Shown: in pieces, positions 43,996-44,609 of the stretch
Layout of the letters: each line of letters starts with the position of its first letter
How positions within the stretch are numbered: position 1 is the stretch's first letter
NCBI GenBank assembly: GCA_030038295.1
Contig: JASHPF010000041.1
Location: forward strand, 1-44,609
Direction of reading: 5' to 3'
Origin: Streptosporangiaceae bacterium
GTDB lineage: Bacteria > Actinomycetota > Actinomycetes > Streptosporangiales > Streptosporangiaceae
Length of the DNA: 44,609 nucleotides
Notes under the pieces: model-generated
What the model was told of the DNA's origin: nothing
What the model saw: only the letters and a program-made list of their open reading frames with translations
Database searches by the model: none
Position numbers and translations under genes: made by a program

Positions 43996-44430
43996 ATGGA
44001 TACAGGGACGGCTGACCGCGGCTCTTCTCCGGCCGTCGCCGGGTTTGACTTGTCCGCGATTTATGTCCATCTCGGCCTGGGGGCGCGGGCCGAGACGCTC
44101 CCGGACTTCGCCTGGAGCCCAGCGTCGCTGGCCCGGTATGAGGCTGATCACCAGGCCGACGGCGACGAGGGGCGCCTGGTGCTGATCGGCCCCGCCGAGG
44201 CGACGTGGACAACCTGGGAGCGCCATCCGGCCGGCGATGAGCTAGTCGTCGCGCTGTCGGGCCGCCAGACCCTGATTCAGGAGATTGATGGCCAGCTCCA
44301 CCTGATCGAGCTGCGCGCCGGCCAGGCCGCGATCAACCCGCGCGGCGTGTGGCACACCGCAGACGTGCACGAGCCCGGCTCGGCCTTGTTCATCACCCCC
44401 GGCCGAGGCACCGAGCATCGCCCGCGATAG
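43996..44430 (+). CDS. Cupin domain protein
   Basis: Small cupin of 144 residues from ATG 43996. After about 60 variable residues the single beta-barrel holds WTTWERHPAGDELVVALSGRQTLIQEIDG (motif 1, with His and Glu ligands in the reduced form ERHPAGDE) and AGQAAINPRGVWHTADVHEPGSALFITPG (motif 2, with His in GVWH). These are the family's usual metal positions. It has no DNA-binding domain, so it is a stand-alone cupin. The activity is not known. The ribosome site is weak. Two hairpins follow downstream. It is divergent from the DinB-like gene, sharing the inverted repeat at 43938-43972. Confidence 0.85.
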   Translation: MDTGTADRGSSPAVAGFDLSAIYVHLGLGARAETLPDFAWSPASLARYEADHQADGDEGRLVLIGPAEATWTTWERHPAGDELVVALSGRQTLIQEIDGQLHLIELRAGQAAINPRGVWHTADVHEPGSALFITPGRGTEHRPR

Positions 44431-44467
44431 CTGGCTTGGCCGGCTTGGTGGTGGCGGGGGATGCGTG

Positions 44468-44526
44468 CGCGGGCGCTGACGGTGGCTGCCGGGCCGGGTG
44501 GCCTGGCGGCTGGGTCAGCGCCCGCG
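44468..44526. repeat. 13-bp perfect inverted repeat with imperfect inner repeat
   Basis: CGCGGGCGCTGAC (44468-44480) and GTCAGCGCCCGCG (44514-44526) are perfect inverted copies 33 bases apart. The space between holds a second imperfect pair (GCCGGGCC/GGCCTGGC). The folded RNA would be a long bipartite stem just after the cupin gene. It may be a terminator or a REP-like element. Confidence 0.6.
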
Positions 44527-44530
44527 TGGT

Positions 44531-44552
44531 CCCGCCTGCGCCGCAGGGCGGG
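44531..44552 (+). terminator. Second hairpin after the cupin gene
   Basis: CCCGCCTGC, a short loop, GCAGGGCGGG: a GC-rich stem with one bulge, 5 bp after the first inverted repeat. No T-run follows. The rest of the window to 44609 holds no supported gene. Confidence 0.45.
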
Positions 44553-44609
44553 AGTCCTGCCGGGCCGGGGCGGTCAGGCCTCCGGCCGGCGGTCTGCGCA
44601 GGGGGCCGC

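Overview
The window is 44.6 kb of very GC-rich, almost fully coding DNA. Frequent GTG starts, 4-bp ATGA gene overlaps and a cell-wall/protein-quality block in the order tig-clpP1-clpP2-clpX-valS-folC-DUF4233-mreB-mreC-mreD all point to a chromosomal segment of a high-GC actinomycete (Actinomycetota). An argG of the long 'MSKVLTSLP' type, an SCO4226-like nickel-binding-type protein and a DUF7144 protein fit a Streptomyces-like or related lineage. I cannot name a genus. No rRNA, tRNA, CRISPR array, transposase or phage gene was seen.

Region 1 (1-11942, minus strand) is core housekeeping. It encodes trigger factor, the ClpP1/ClpP2 peptidase pair with the ClpX unfoldase, valyl-tRNA synthetase, folylpolyglutamate synthase, a DUF4233 membrane protein and the MreB/C/D shape proteins. 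mreD runs off the left edge. A ClgR-type operator lies upstream of clpP1. The ndk gene usually found between DUF4233 and mreB is absent.

Region 2 (12029-17316) looks like a stress module. A large MalT/LAL-type LuxR regulator is flanked by two multi-pass membrane proteins (HdeD/DUF308 and DUF7144) and a two-pore-helix ion channel. The same palindrome, TCACCC-N5-GGGTGA, occurs upstream of both membrane-protein genes, with an imperfect version in front of the regulator. This is the best candidate here for an undescribed regulon.

Region 3 (17493-21013) carries gluconokinase divergent from a deviant glucose-6-phosphate dehydrogenase, followed by a membrane-anchored protein and a PrsW-type protease. 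Region 4 (21062-23518) is a divergent HxlR regulator and 14-TM drug exporter with two matching operators. A decayed PP2C phosphatase tail follows directly behind the exporter.

Region 5 (23531-34111) is mixed metabolism: an acyl-CoA dehydrogenase-like protein, two alpha/beta hydrolases, a CaiB/BaiF CoA-transferase with a crotonase lacking both catalytic glutamates, serine hydroxymethyltransferase, DoxX, a double hot-dog protein, and argG behind an apparently leaderless promoter covered by tandem ARG boxes.

Region 6 (34223-44609) is accessory. It holds a UGSC-type (Cys form) fusion protein, a uridine-kinase-like NTPase, a membrane protein, a beta-hydroxyacid dehydrogenase, an SCO4226-like protein, a PHP phosphoesterase, an FAH-family hydrolase with a VOC protein, a small unknown protein, a type-B carboxylesterase, a DinB-like protein and a cupin. 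Several hairpins at convergent gene ends look like terminators.
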